From contig NC_080042.1 of assembly GCF_012489685.1 (NCBI RefSeq), forward strand, positions 9,006,852 to 9,070,851: a stretch of 64,000 nt of DNA, written 5' to 3'. This document shows, piece after piece, positions 12,601 to 22,850 of the stretch; the stretch's first letter is position 1, and every line of letters begins with the position of its first letter. Under the pieces are notes generated by a model. It was given only the letters and a program-made list of their open reading frames with translations, did not search any database and was not told the DNA's origin. A program made the position numbers and the translations under genes. The stretch comes from Lotus japonicus. Its lineage: Eukaryota; Streptophyta; Magnoliopsida; Fabales; Fabaceae.

Positions 12601-13258
12601 GGAAAAAACGGAAAAATGATTTTTTTGCGATTCCGATTTTTCCTGCGCATTCTAAGATAGGTTCTGGCGACAGAATTCCAGAACTCAAAACAGGATTCTT
12701 GGAATTAAACCAAAAGATCCAAAATCGGCATAAGTCGGTGTAAGTCGGTTTATCCCGAAAAACTACTTTTTGCAGTGATCGTCGGATGAGAAAACTTCCT
12801 TCTGAAGAAAGATTAGGAATGATGAGAGAAGTAGGAGAACGCGGGTGGAATCTTCATTTGAGTTTCCGGATAGAAAAAGTCTTCATCGTCTGTCGATCTT
12901 AGGTTTTTCGAACTATCAGGGATTCCGTTTCGGCAAACTTCCGAGAATTGGAATTTGACGTTCGTACTTTCCAGGATTTCGCATCGAAATGGTTGTTTAA
13001 GGACGGAAAAGAGAAGTTCTAACATTTCTCTGAGGATTTTTTTTGGAATTAGTTTCCATCGAGTCCTAAAGCGTAAATTAACTATTCACTAATACCTTCG
13101 ACCTAGGATTAAGCGTATGTTAGTCGTGCTATAACTCTTTCGGTTTTTCGATACATTCTTGGACTTTTCCTGAACCTCTTTCCTTCCCAAATTTATCTTA
13201 ATCAAATAACTCTTTTATTTTATTCACTTATCCAAAGCGTTAAAACTTGGGCCTTACA
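9687..13258 (-). mobile_element. Second solo LTR of the same family (3.6 kb), TSD TTAAG
   Basis: Starts TGTAACACCCCGATTTCGG, ends AACTTGGGCCTTACA, and is flanked by TTAAG at 9682-9686 and 13259-13263. It shares its start, end and much of its body with the solo LTR at 3033-6945 and with the LTR at 43681-47768, for example the segment around CGGTTTCGGCAAACTTCCGA. Length is 3572 bp against 3913 and 4088 bp. No internal domain. It carries a short tandem repeat of two 78-bp units near 10940-11110. Confidence 0.93.
10940..11110. repeat. Two 78-bp tandem units in solo LTR 2
   Basis: The block TTCCCGGCTAAACTTTAG, then AACTGCTCATCGAGCG, occurs twice; TTCCCGG starts at 10956 and 11034. One copy of a related phrase (AACTGCTCAACGAGCG) is also in solo LTR 1 near 4665, which shows where the array grew from. 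Confidence 0.8.
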
Positions 13259-13263
13259 TTAAG

Positions 13264-14602
13264 AATGAAGAGGAGGATGCAAACCTGGAATTTTGGGTGA
13301 CAAAAATAAACACTTTTTAGTTGAGCTGAGCAATTTAATAATAATAATATGAAATTAATTATATTTATTTAACTTTTAGTTATTTAAATTCAAAAATTAA
13401 ATTCAACATCTGACAAAAAAGGAGTGAGGATTTTAACATTGAACTTGGGGTGACAAAACAAGCAATTTGTGAGTTGAGCCAAACAATTCAATGATTTCTA
13501 TATGAAATCACTTATATTTATTTAATTTATAGTGGTTGGTTTTCAAGATTACTCAATTTGTAAAAGTATTTACTAAACTAATTATTCATAATGGAAAAAT
13601 ACGAGTACATATCGAAAAATAATAAAATTGAAATTATATATTAATTAAAACACAATCATAAATGATAATATATACTATTCAGAAAAAATGATAATATATA
13701 TTAAAATTTGGTTCATTTTAATATAAAAGATATGAGTATTTTTTTCTCTATTTATAGTTTTATCACTATTTTTTAAACTAATTAAAGAATTAAAAAAATG
13801 TACAATGATCAAAAAAAATTATAAATATTTAAAGAACTAAGGTCACCAAAATATTATTAAAAGTTTTAAAAACAAATTATTATTTAACTTTATTTTTAAA
13901 TATAGTCATTTGAAAAGAGATTAGGGTATTTGTATCATTTCGTAAATATACACTTTTCTCTCTTTACCTTCTTTTAAACCAAAGAACCTAAAAAAATCAT
14001 CCCACATTCCTTTCCTTTTCCTTCCTTCTCCTTTCTCTTCTTTTCTTTTCTTTCCTCTCACCTTTCTCTCCAAACCAAACAAAGCTGTATGTAATTCACT
14101 CCATGTAGGGAGAATTGTACTTCATGGACTGTTTATAAATATTAAATACTCCTCTCACTTTTCACTACTCACAATACCTCTCACCCACTCAACTATTTCA
14201 CTTCTCACTTAACGGAAGTTTTTTTTATATTTTATATTTTAGTTTACTACTTATTGTCGTGTTTATCTTATGACTAAGCTAGTTCTATTATTTTATGAAG
14301 GTATTGATAATAGTCGATGAAAGAGTCATTTATCTTGGACCAATGGTCCCAGATTTGTTGGGTCATCAAAGAGTACACGTTTTAGAACATATTTGGAAGG
14401 TGCATACAAGGATACCTCAACGTTTACTCAGGTATGATACATAAATAAGTTAGGGTATGACGTGGACCAATTAGAAAGGTGCAGGTGGCAAGAAATTTAT
14501 TTTAAGTTATTTCATTTTTTAATAACCGAAAAAGGGAAAAAGAAATTTAAGTTAACCTTAGTTAACCGAAGTTAACCCAAGGTGGCAGGTAGTCAGAGTT
14601 GA
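13264..14602. other. AT-rich intergenic region
   Basis: No gene recognised. Near 13265-13320 and 13420-13490 two diverged copies of a phrase (TGGAATTTTGGGTGAC / TTGAACTTGGGGTGAC, each followed by a TTGAGCTGAG-like piece) occur about 170 bp apart. Near 14318-14440 a 41-codon stretch reads openly (..GPMVPDLLGHQRVHV..) but I do not recognise it. Confidence 0.5.
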
Positions 14603-15435
14603 ATGACTACTCCACTTTTCACCTTCCCAAAATTTTCAAAGTTATCTTCCCTGAGAAGCTTTATCTTCCCGGAGAAGCTTTACTATTCCCAAACAAAGAC
14701 CAAGCTCAGTGCAACTCCGTCGGTCCTTTCTCCTCTGAACTTCAAGGTACCGCTTAGTGTTTTGTCTCACTCTTTCCCTTTCCCCTCTCTTCCTCCTTTG
14801 TCGTTACGTTTTTCAGTTTCAGTTTAAGTTTTCCGTTTTGTCTCTGATGTCGGTTTCCATTTACTTGTCGTTTTAATCGTTTGGTTTTTGTTTTGTTTAC
14901 ATGCTTTGGTGCGTGTTCGTGTCTTGTTCGTGAAGGGTGGTAAACCACGATCCTTTTGTCGCTTCTCTTTCATTATCTGACCACTGTCACAAGGTTAGTT
15001 ATTTTCTGTGTTTTGAGTGTTGATGTTAGGGATTTTAGGGATTTTGTGTTGCATGTTGATATTGTTGCGGTGTTTGCCCATGGGTTTAGTGTTTGAGGTT
15101 TTGTTTTTCGATTATTGGGTTAATCCAATCTTTGTTGATATGGGGTTCGATCTGGTGTTAATGTTGGCATATTGAATAAAAAAAAATCAACGGAATTTTG
15201 ATCTGGGATAGGGTTTGTGGTTGGTAATCTCTTTGAGTTTTCTCTGTTGTTTTTTGGTTGAGGTTTTTCTCTGTTGTAGATGTTGTTGTTTACAGTTATG
15301 ACATATGTGGCTCAATGGTAATGTGTATGACATATGCTTGTTAATAATTTTTGGATTCATAAGTGACTTGTTTTCTCCATTTTGTTGTTATCTTTTAGGT
15401 GATTTAATCTACCTAAATTTTTTTATTGTGAAGCA
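14603..15435 (+). other. Probable 5' leader region of the B3 gene
   Basis: Pyrimidine-rich, T-rich sequence upstream of the B3 start with several good donors (CAAGGTACC near 14745, CAAGGTTAG near 14992) and acceptor-like tracts (TCTTTTAG near 15398). This looks like a transcribed leader with one or more introns. The 74-codon ORF at 14603-14827 has no known domain and may be leader sequence only. Inference. Confidence 0.35.
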
Positions 15436-16424
15436 ATGGATCCCTGTGGTTGTTCCTCTCGTAGAAATGCCCCAATGTTTTCAATCCCTATAATTGTGGG
15501 AGATTTTAACATGAGATTGCCAAAGGTTTTTTATGAAAGTAAGAAAAACGAAATTAAGAATGAGGTGCAGCTGACTGATCCTATGGGAAACTGTTTGAAG
15601 TTGAAAGTTTTGGTGGGGCCGTCTGGAGGGATTCTTTTTGAGGCTATTCCTATATTGGTTTCATTTTATGGTCTTCAAAAAGATCATGATATGGTTTTCA
15701 TACATGAAGGGGGGAATAGGTTCAAAGTTGAAATTTATGATGAAAATAAAAAGCATTTCCCGTATCCAAATCATTGTGAAAAGGGGAAGAACAAAACACC
15801 AACCCATTCCCCTTCTCCAAAACCCCCAACCCCAGAGGTTATATACTTGAGTTCTGACAATGATGAAGAGGTTGTGGCTGTGGCTGAGGAAGAGCTTGTT
15901 CATGAGGAGGAGGTTATGGCTGAGGAAGAGGTTGTGGCTGCTGAAGAGGTTGTGGCTGCTGAAGAGGTTGCTGCACCTGGCCAACCTCAAAATGGAATTG
16001 AGACCTTTGAGAAGAATGTGACTAGTTCTCTTGCTAGTGGTGGTCAGACTGTGGTAAGCATCGATGTTTGTATTTTTTAGATAGATGCTTGTAGTATATG
16101 TATATGTTTCTCTAATGCAACTTTTTACTTTATTTTTTTCAGGCATTGCCACGGTCATATGTCCGTGGCCACCTTAGAGAGAACTGGCAATCTGTTTTAT
16201 TGAAGAATGAAGGGGATGAAGAGTGGTACATTTGCAAGCTCTGTTGGAGGAAGAGGAATGGAAGAATTACCGATTGCCATCTTGGCGATGGGTTTTACAA
16301 GTTTGTCACTGACAACTCTTTAGCCGAACACGACCGGCTGTTTTTCAGAACTGTTAATGGGTCCAATAACATTCTGCATGTTAGGATTGAGCGCCATAAT
16401 GGCAATGGTGCCAATGGCAATTAG
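15436..16424 (+). CDS. Two-domain B3 DNA-binding protein (REM-type), two exons
   Basis: Plant-specific B3 transcription-factor-like protein, nuclear, expected to bind DNA. Exons 15436-16053 and 16143-16424 are joined in phase 0 across an 89-bp GT-AG intron, giving 299 aa. The first B3 domain is about residues 22-105 (MRLPKVFYESKKNEIKNEV, then LVGPSGGILFEAIPILVSFYG and VFIHEGGNRFKVEIYD). A Pro-rich link and an acidic Val/Ala/Glu repeat tract (about 130-182, EEVVAAEEVVAAEEV) follow. The second B3 domain is about 207-290 (LPRSYVRGHLRENW, WRKRNGRITDCHLGDG, EHDRLFFRTVNG). Two B3 domains without other domains fit the REM group. The acidic repeat is a duplication-prone tract. The start is the first ATG in a frame with the domain; an upstream leader with introns is likely. 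Confidence 0.85.
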
Positions 16425-16580
16425 ATTAGTAGTTTTGTGGCCATGATTTCATGTTGAGGACAAATGATGTTTTCTATTGCACTGCTTATGTTTAGCGCTG
16501 GTTGAATATGCTTTGCTTAAAATAAGTTTTATATTTTACTGCTTATGCTTATGCTTAATATTTGTTTTGTAGTTAAAGAA

Positions 16581-16982
16581 ATGGCCTCCCAATCCTTTAC
16601 TTCCCCTAGATCTGGAAATTTTGTTAATGATGGAAGGCGTTGCAAGTGTGGTGTTTATCCGACCCTTAAGACGTCATGGACTAAGTTCAACTATGGGCGC
16701 ACTTTTTATCAATGCCCTACTGGGGTAAATAAACTAAACCTAAACTAATTGGTGTGAAATATACTTTGTGTTATTCCTAATTCTTGATCTTAGTTTAAGT
16801 TCAATGTGTAGGGGTGCAATTATTTTGATTGGGCTGAAGGTCCTACTCAAGCTGTGGATGAAGTACCTCAAATGAACCATTCTACTGTGAGTAATTCACA
16901 AAGTAACAAGGAGACCACTGCTGCTCAGATTGAGGAAGCCACTTTTAAAGTTTTGCTAGCTGATGCAAGGAGGAGGGAGTAA
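16581..16982 (+). CDS. GRF-type zinc-finger protein, two exons, stop before a membrane segment
   Basis: Small protein with a zf-GRF domain: CKCGVYPTLKTSWTKFNYG, then GRTFYQCP and after the intron GCNYFDWAE. Exons are 16581-16724 and 16812-16982, joined in phase 0. The TAA at 16980-16982 ends it after 104 codons. In the same frame beyond that stop lies a membrane segment (WVFVLVCIVLVIVAIAFA) and a second stop at 17076-17078, so the parental protein was likely about 29 residues longer with a C-terminal anchor, as in many plant GRF proteins. It begins only 157 bp after the B3 stop, right after an acceptor-like TTTTGTAG, so its first exon may lie further upstream. Function unknown; GRF fingers are thought to bind nucleic acid. 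Confidence 0.7.
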
Positions 16983-17078
16983 GCTTATGAGCAGGTTATT
17001 AGGGGCACTTGGGTGTTTGTTTTGGTTTGTATTGTGCTTGTGATTGTTGCAATAGCTTTTGCGAGCAAAATGGGTTAA

Positions 17079-17584
17079 GTTTAAGTGTCTGAAATTTAGT
17101 ACGTATTTAAGACTTGAAACTTATGTTCCATGTTTCTACCTAGCTTATATGTCTTTATGTAATGATCTACATTGGCCCAGAACCATAATTTATGCTATCA
17201 TGAAGTTTGGTATGGAAACATGAAATGTATAAGTATGATTATGTTATATCGTTTTTAATCACCTTTTAATTGTTCTTTCTTTAAAAAGATCATTAGTGGA
17301 TTAATGCATCTAATTAAGTAAAATCAAATGGCCACCAAAACCAAATGGCAAGATCAAGATCAGATTTGTCCGAAAATATAGTTAAAGGGTTCCAACATCC
17401 AGCAAGATCAGATAAGAAAATAATGGCACGCAGGCCAAAGTTGTCCAAGAGCAAGATTAATAATTAAACATGCACAAAATCATGGGGGCGGGCATTATAG
17501 ACAGAATTCCAAACAGCATGCACAAAAGCTAAACCGCAGCTTTCTCCCCATCCTCAAAACATGCTAAGCTTTGCAAAGGCAGGT
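17079..17584. other. Spacer between convergent genes
   Basis: AT-rich, holds the ends of the GRF (+) and Ulp1-like (-) transcripts. No other feature seen. Confidence 0.5.
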
Positions 17585-20500
17585 TCAATTCTTCCTAGTG
17601 AACATGGACTTCACCAGGGTCCCATAATTGTCAAAGGACTTCCTTATCAACACATCCTGCATTTCGTTGAACAGGTGGAGAGCAAGCTGCAATGCAAGTG
17701 TCAAACGAGTCCCATTGTTAACCTGCAAAAAATACATACATTGATCACAGTTTTGTACCCAGTTCATAAAGTCTCAGAGCACAATTGTTAAAGTTTCAGA
17801 AAAGTAAGAAACCTGAAGATTGTAACCACATCTCCTACTGTCCTTCATCCCAAATGCCACAATCATTTCTACAAAATTCATCATGAAAGTGATACAAAAA
17901 GTTAGAAGTGGTTAAAATGAAACAAAAAGTTAGAAGTGAGATGCACTTACGAATTAGCTCTATGCACTGATAATCCCTGGGGTATGACAACCCTAAACTG
18001 GGAGCAACGTGGCCTTGGAGTTGTTTCAAGCTGGTAGAATGTGCTATCCCTGAGCATGACCTCCATGTAGAGTGCCTGAATGAATGCAGAGTGAATTAGT
18101 GTAGCTTTAATGATAAACACATGTAGTTGAATCAGTAAATAAGACAAAAAAAATAGATGTGAAGACTTACAACTAACTTTGCATCTGTTATCCTATATTG
18201 TAGCCTATCAGATTGAGGGAACGAGTCTAATAAGACTACTTCTTGATTCTCAAAGTCAAACACAATCAAGTACCAGTGCTCGTTGTTGTCATTCATCGGC
18301 ACAAACACCTAACATAATGTCAAAAAATACATACATTGATAGTTAGAGTTTTATTTGCATGACATAGGTAGATAGAAGTCATAGAACAATTAAATTGGAA
18401 TTTTTGTGAGGTAACAAACTTTTGTCAAGACTTCTATCTTTCCCATGAAGCTTCTTTGCTGATGGGTAGTCATGCTTCGGGGATGGGTTGTCCAACCAAG
18501 GATGTATCGCTGTCAAATAAGAAAAGGCAGACAATTAATGCATGGAATAATATAACATTAACTAACTAACATATTTCTACTACAGAGGGAAAACTTACTG
18601 AGAAGTAAGTAGGAAATAACCAAGTGGTTTGATTCTTGTTGAAGGCTCTTTCAGTGTATGTCAACATGCAGGCAGTCAAGTTTATGATTTCTTGGTCAAC
18701 ACACTTTCTAGGCTTCAAGAATTGCATAATGCGGCGAGTACCATCAACATTATTCAGGATTGGTTTGATGATTGTCTCCTTGCTGTGTTTGACAATAATA
18801 AAGATTAATAATTATTAAAAATAAAATACTAAAAGATATATATTGTAGATATATATTGTATAAGAAAAATTATTAAACTAATCTACTATCTACCTGTATG
18901 CACTTCCAGCAGTACACATCTTAAAGATATAGCAAGCCACAGCAGCCTCCATGTAGCTTAGGGACTCTGTCACAGCAGGTCCAAACAAGCTAAGCAGCCA
19001 CTGATTCAAACACAAATAAATTACAAATAAAGTAGTCAAGGTCTGCTAAAATTAAATTAAATAATAGTCATTCACATATGGAGAGAGTCATAAAGAACTT
19101 ACAAAGGGAATATATAATGGATCAATTGGAGGGACTGGAGTGCACAAAGGAGTGTTGTCATTTGGTTTTGATGAAGGAGTTGCTGTCTTGGTGGGATCCA
19201 TGTCATTTGGCTTAAAGGAAGGGGTAGCTGTCTTGGTGCCCAGTGGAACAGGGTGTATGGTTTGAAACTCAGATGGAGAGAACAGCTTCTTCACCAGTCC
19301 ACTTACATCTGTGGGTTTAGCTTTCTCATTTGTTGGGTTGGTCTTCAAGAATTTGTGAAGGATTTCTTCAGTAGCTGCAGTTTGGAGATAGTACTTTGGG
19401 GTGATAACATATTCAGTTCCTACTGAGATTGGTTTCTCTGGTGTGACTGTATGAGAATTTATGGTGTTTTGGCTGCACCAAGCATTTGCTAAGAACCCAA
19501 CGGCATGCATGAGCTTGTTGACATCTTCCTTCAATCCAGTCACTGTGTTTAGAACATCCTGCACAGGGTTGTCAGAAATAATGAGAAAAGTTATTGCAAG
19601 GTGGCCATAAATAATGAGAAAAGTTAAAACTGAAATGAGAGTCACAGTCAGACATCATTATGAGAAAGAAATGCCACCATTTTCATTCTCTCTCACTCAC
19701 TCTTTATCACAGAAGGTTTTTTTTGAAGTTGTCAGCAAAGGACAAATAATTAAACACTAAACACATGGTAAGGTAATAAAGGTTGGTGCCATAAAGGTTT
19801 CCAAGTATTGTGAAAAGGAAGTCATTTGTATATGACAAAAAATGTGAAGACAGAAAAGTCAGGAAGAAAAACAAGACACATCACATGATAAAGAACAAAT
19901 AAGCCAGGTGGGTCCTTTTAAACCAAAGTCAGATACTGCACACACACACATCACCGAAACCCTAAAATTTGCTTTTGGACTTTATAGGAAAAAACAAACA
20001 AACAAACCCGAAACCCTACAAAATCACTTTCACATGGGAGTTTCCTTTTATCCCAACAATCACTTTCAAAACCCTAAATAAACCCCCCTTTTGACCTTGC
20101 ATAAAAAAAATCATTTTGACTTCGCATTTGACTTAATAGTAAAATACATTTGTTATTATCGAAGATAACAACTTAAGTGGAAGAAGATAATGAAAAGATA
20201 TGGCAGATTTGTCGTAGATTTGTTGGTTTATGAAAAAATCAGAATCAGAAATAAGGAAAGTATTTGTGCCAAAAACCTCAACCGAAACCCTAAAAAACCA
20301 TAACAACAGAAATCCTACAAATCTAAACTTGAACATACCTTTTCATTGGGGCTTTCCTTCCCTGTACAGACCTCAGGCCTAGGCAGTGGGTGTTCATCAT
20401 GGTCGATACCTTTTCCTTTCACCTCATGCCGGCTTCACGAACCATGTCATGCAAAAAGAAAAAAAAAATACAACTTAGAATCCATTATCACATGATGAGG

Positions 20501-20704
20501 TATTTCAAAGAAAACAAAACCACCTTAGTAGCGAACAAACCTGGAAGATATGGTGATGATGGACGACATCTTCCTTGGCCTGTCAGAATGGATGGAAAGG
20601 GTTGGGTGGGTGCGAGACTTCAAGGGAGAGGTGATGGAGTCAACATCTCGAGTCCTTCTCTTCCTCGTGGTCATTCTCCGAGGGGTTTTTCCTCTTCCAG
20701 TCAT
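17585..20704 (-). pseudogene. Ulp1/C48 SUMO-protease-like gene, ten exons, frameshifted at catalytic Cys exon
   Basis: Ulp1-type cysteine protease homologue (SUMO-deconjugation family). My model, all on minus with GT-AG introns: 20704-20541, 20432-20339, 19558-19103, 19000-18894, 18782-18599, 18509-18420, 18308-18171, 18075-17951, 17868-17813, 17722-17585. The N-terminus is basic (MTGRGKTPRR, RKRRTR), a likely nuclear signal. Exon 3 has a duplicated TKTATPS-KPND phrase. Catalytic parts: NNEHWYLIVFDF (His) and LLDSF (Asp) in exon 7, and NDCGIW (Cys) in exon 9. Exon 9 then hits TAG at 17835-17837, while MKDSRRCGYNLQ and exon 10 continue in another frame. The exon sum (1552) is one over a multiple of three, so a one-base gain or two-base loss in exon 9 explains it. 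Such genes often ride on MULE transposons; a MULE gene lies 2.1 kb upstream in the same orientation. Confidence 0.72.
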
Positions 20705-20803
20705 GTCTTCGCCGGCGATGGTGGGTTTTGTGGTGGTGGGTTTTCCGGTGGGTTTTGCGGTGAGGTTTGGGTGTCAAAACGTCTAGACTCGAGTCTAGAG
20801 AAG

Positions 20804-20814
20804 CTTTATATAGC
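20804..20814 (-). promoter_or_regulatory. TATA box of the Ulp1-like gene
   Basis: GCTATATAAAG on the minus strand, about 100 bp upstream of the chosen ATG at 20702-20704. It supports that start. Confidence 0.6.
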
Positions 20815-20933
20815 CTCATCACGCTAGCTGGCATGGTTGAGGCCAAACGACGGCTTGGCTGATGATTTCTCACTAAAACCAAGTGGGTCAAGTGTAAATT
20901 GTTGTTGAAAATAAACTCCATAAATGTTTCCAC

Positions 20934-21664
20934 TTCTTCTTCTGATTGATTGATTGTACCCTATGCCGCCTGTTGCACTCGTGACTTCCCGCGTTCCAAC
21001 ACATTGAATCTGACATTTTTAGCCAAAAGTAGGGGCAAACTGGTCATTTTCGGTGTTGATATAGAGGCATAATGGATATTCTGGGACAAAAAGTAGGGGC
21101 ATACTCGTTATAATAGGCAATTTAATAGGGGCGAAATCGCCCAACTGCGTGAAATAATAGGGGTATACTCGTTTTTTTTTATAAGCCAAGAATAGGGGTA
21201 TACTCGTGATTCCAAGGTCACGTTTGAACAGCTCATAATGACCTTTACACTTTTATTTTTTAAATAAATTTTGTCTTCAAAATGTGATTTCTTCCAAAAT
21301 TGATTTAAAAACCCACTTAATTAGGGCTGCAAAATCTGTGCATCACTTAAATGGTTTAAAATCCCACTTGATTATATAAAAAATATGTGCCTCAATTATT
21401 TGATTTAAAAACCCACTTAAATATATTAAAAACTTTCGATTTTAATACTAAATACTAAAGAGTATTTTGAAAGTATATATAATGCATAAAACGTAAATAC
21501 AAATTTTGATTTTTAAAAATAAACAAAATACAAAATTTGTAAACTAGTAAAATATTAATGCACTGAATTTTCAAAACTCATAAAATATTAATGAATTGAA
21601 TATGTAAATTTGTTCAAATTTTAAAAAAATAAATTAATGCACTTATTTTAATGAATATTATAAA
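20934..21664. other. AT-rich intergenic region with a repeated GGGGTATACTCGT phrase
   Basis: Between 21025 and 21210 a phrase like AATAGGGGTATACTCGT occurs four times in diverged form (near 21027, 21090, 21146 and 21190). The rest is AT-rich; I see no gene. Confidence 0.5.
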
Positions 21665-22030
21665 CTAAGAGAGAACTCACGGATGCACACTCGCTTCGGT
21701 CCACCTCCGCCATCGGGAACCCTAATCAGTCACTAAAGGTTAGCGTTGGTGGAAGGTAGCCCTAAGAGAGTGAGTCAAGCGTGAGATTAGGGATGCACAC
21801 CGCTCTTGACCTAAGAGAGAACTCACGGATGCACACTCGCTTCGGTCCACCTCCGCCATCGGGAACCCTAATCAGTCACTAAAGGTTAGCGTTGGTGGAA
21901 GGTAGCCCTAAGAGAGTGAGTCAAGCGTGAGATTAGGGATGCACACCGCTCTTGACCTAAGAGAGAACTCACGGATGCATACTCGCTTCGGTCCACCTCC
22001 GCCATCGGGAACCCTAATCAGTCACTAAAG
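21665..22030. repeat. 146-bp tandem repeat, 2.5 copies
   Basis: Units start at 21665, 21811 and 21957 with CTAAGAGAGAACTCACGG. They are almost identical (for example GCACAC versus GCATAC in the third) and much more GC-rich than their AT-rich surroundings. The third unit stops at ATCAGTCACTAAAG and passes into the next array. Confidence 0.92.
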
Positions 22031-22032
22031 TA

Positions 22033-22720
22033 AAATGCATTGAATAACAACAAATGTGGCTGGCACTAGTGGTAAATGCAATGTCTTTTAAGTCCCATGA
22101 CCCGGGTTCGAATCCCATTGAGTCATTGTGTGTATTTTTTTTTTCAAATCAATTTTTATTCCAGTTAATAAGTATAAGTTAAATGCATTGAATAACAACA
22201 AATGTGGCTGACACTAGTGGTAAATGCAATGTCTTTTAAGTCCCATGACCCGGGTTCGAATCCCATTCAGTCATTGTGTGTATTTTTTTTTTTCAAATCA
22301 ATTCTTATTCCAGTTAATAGCGTAGTTAATAAGTATAAGTTAAATGCATTGAAGAACAACAAATGTGGCTGACACTAGTGGTAAATGCAATGTCTTTTAA
22401 GTCCCATGACCCGAGTTCGAATCCCAATGAGTCATTGTGTGTATTTTTTTTTTCAAATCAATTTTTATTTCAGCTAATAGCGTAGTTAATAAGTATAAGT
22501 TAAATGCATTGAATAACAACAATTGTGGCTGGCACTAGTGGGAAATGCAATGTCTTTTAAGTCCCATGACCCGGGCTCGAATCCCATTGAGTCATTGTGT
22601 GTATTTTTTTCTTCAAATCAATTTTTATTTCAGTTAATAAGTATAAGTTAAAGGCACCTAAGTTAAATGCATTGAATAACAACAAATGTGGCTGACACCA
22701 ACACAACACAGTGCAAATTA
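22033..22720 (+). repeat. Tandem array of ~160-bp tRNA-like (SINE-head-like) units
   Basis: Units start with AAATGCATTGAATAACAAC at 22033, 22181, 22342, 22502 and a truncated one at 22665 (spacing 148-163 bp). Each full unit has a pol III A-box-like TGGCACTAGTGG followed about 40 nt later by a B-box GGTTCGAATCC, as in tRNA-derived SINEs, then a T-rich tract. B-box variants are AGTTCGAATCC in copy 3 and GGCTCGAATCC in copy 4. No cloverleaf tRNA gene can be folded convincingly by eye. Confidence 0.75.
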
Positions 22721-22850
22721 AAGTGTCTTCACCTTATGCTATTAGGTATCAACATTTCCATTAATCAATCCAAAAACTACCACAACCTAAACTACAGTCT
22801 ATCAAAGTGTCTTCACCATCTACTCCTCTGCATCATCATCCCCAACAACA

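Noticed and set aside
17561..17791. 76-codon plus-strand ORF
   Set aside because: Antisense to the last exon of the Ulp1-like gene, whose exon structure is well supported.
20390..20933. ORFs on both strands near 20390-20933 as separate genes
   Set aside because: The region is explained by the first two exons and the promoter of the Ulp1-like gene on minus.
22081..22110. tRNA gene candidate (GGGTTCGAATCC)
   Set aside because: The B-box is part of a tandem repeat unit; no acceptor stem or anticodon arm can be formed by eye.
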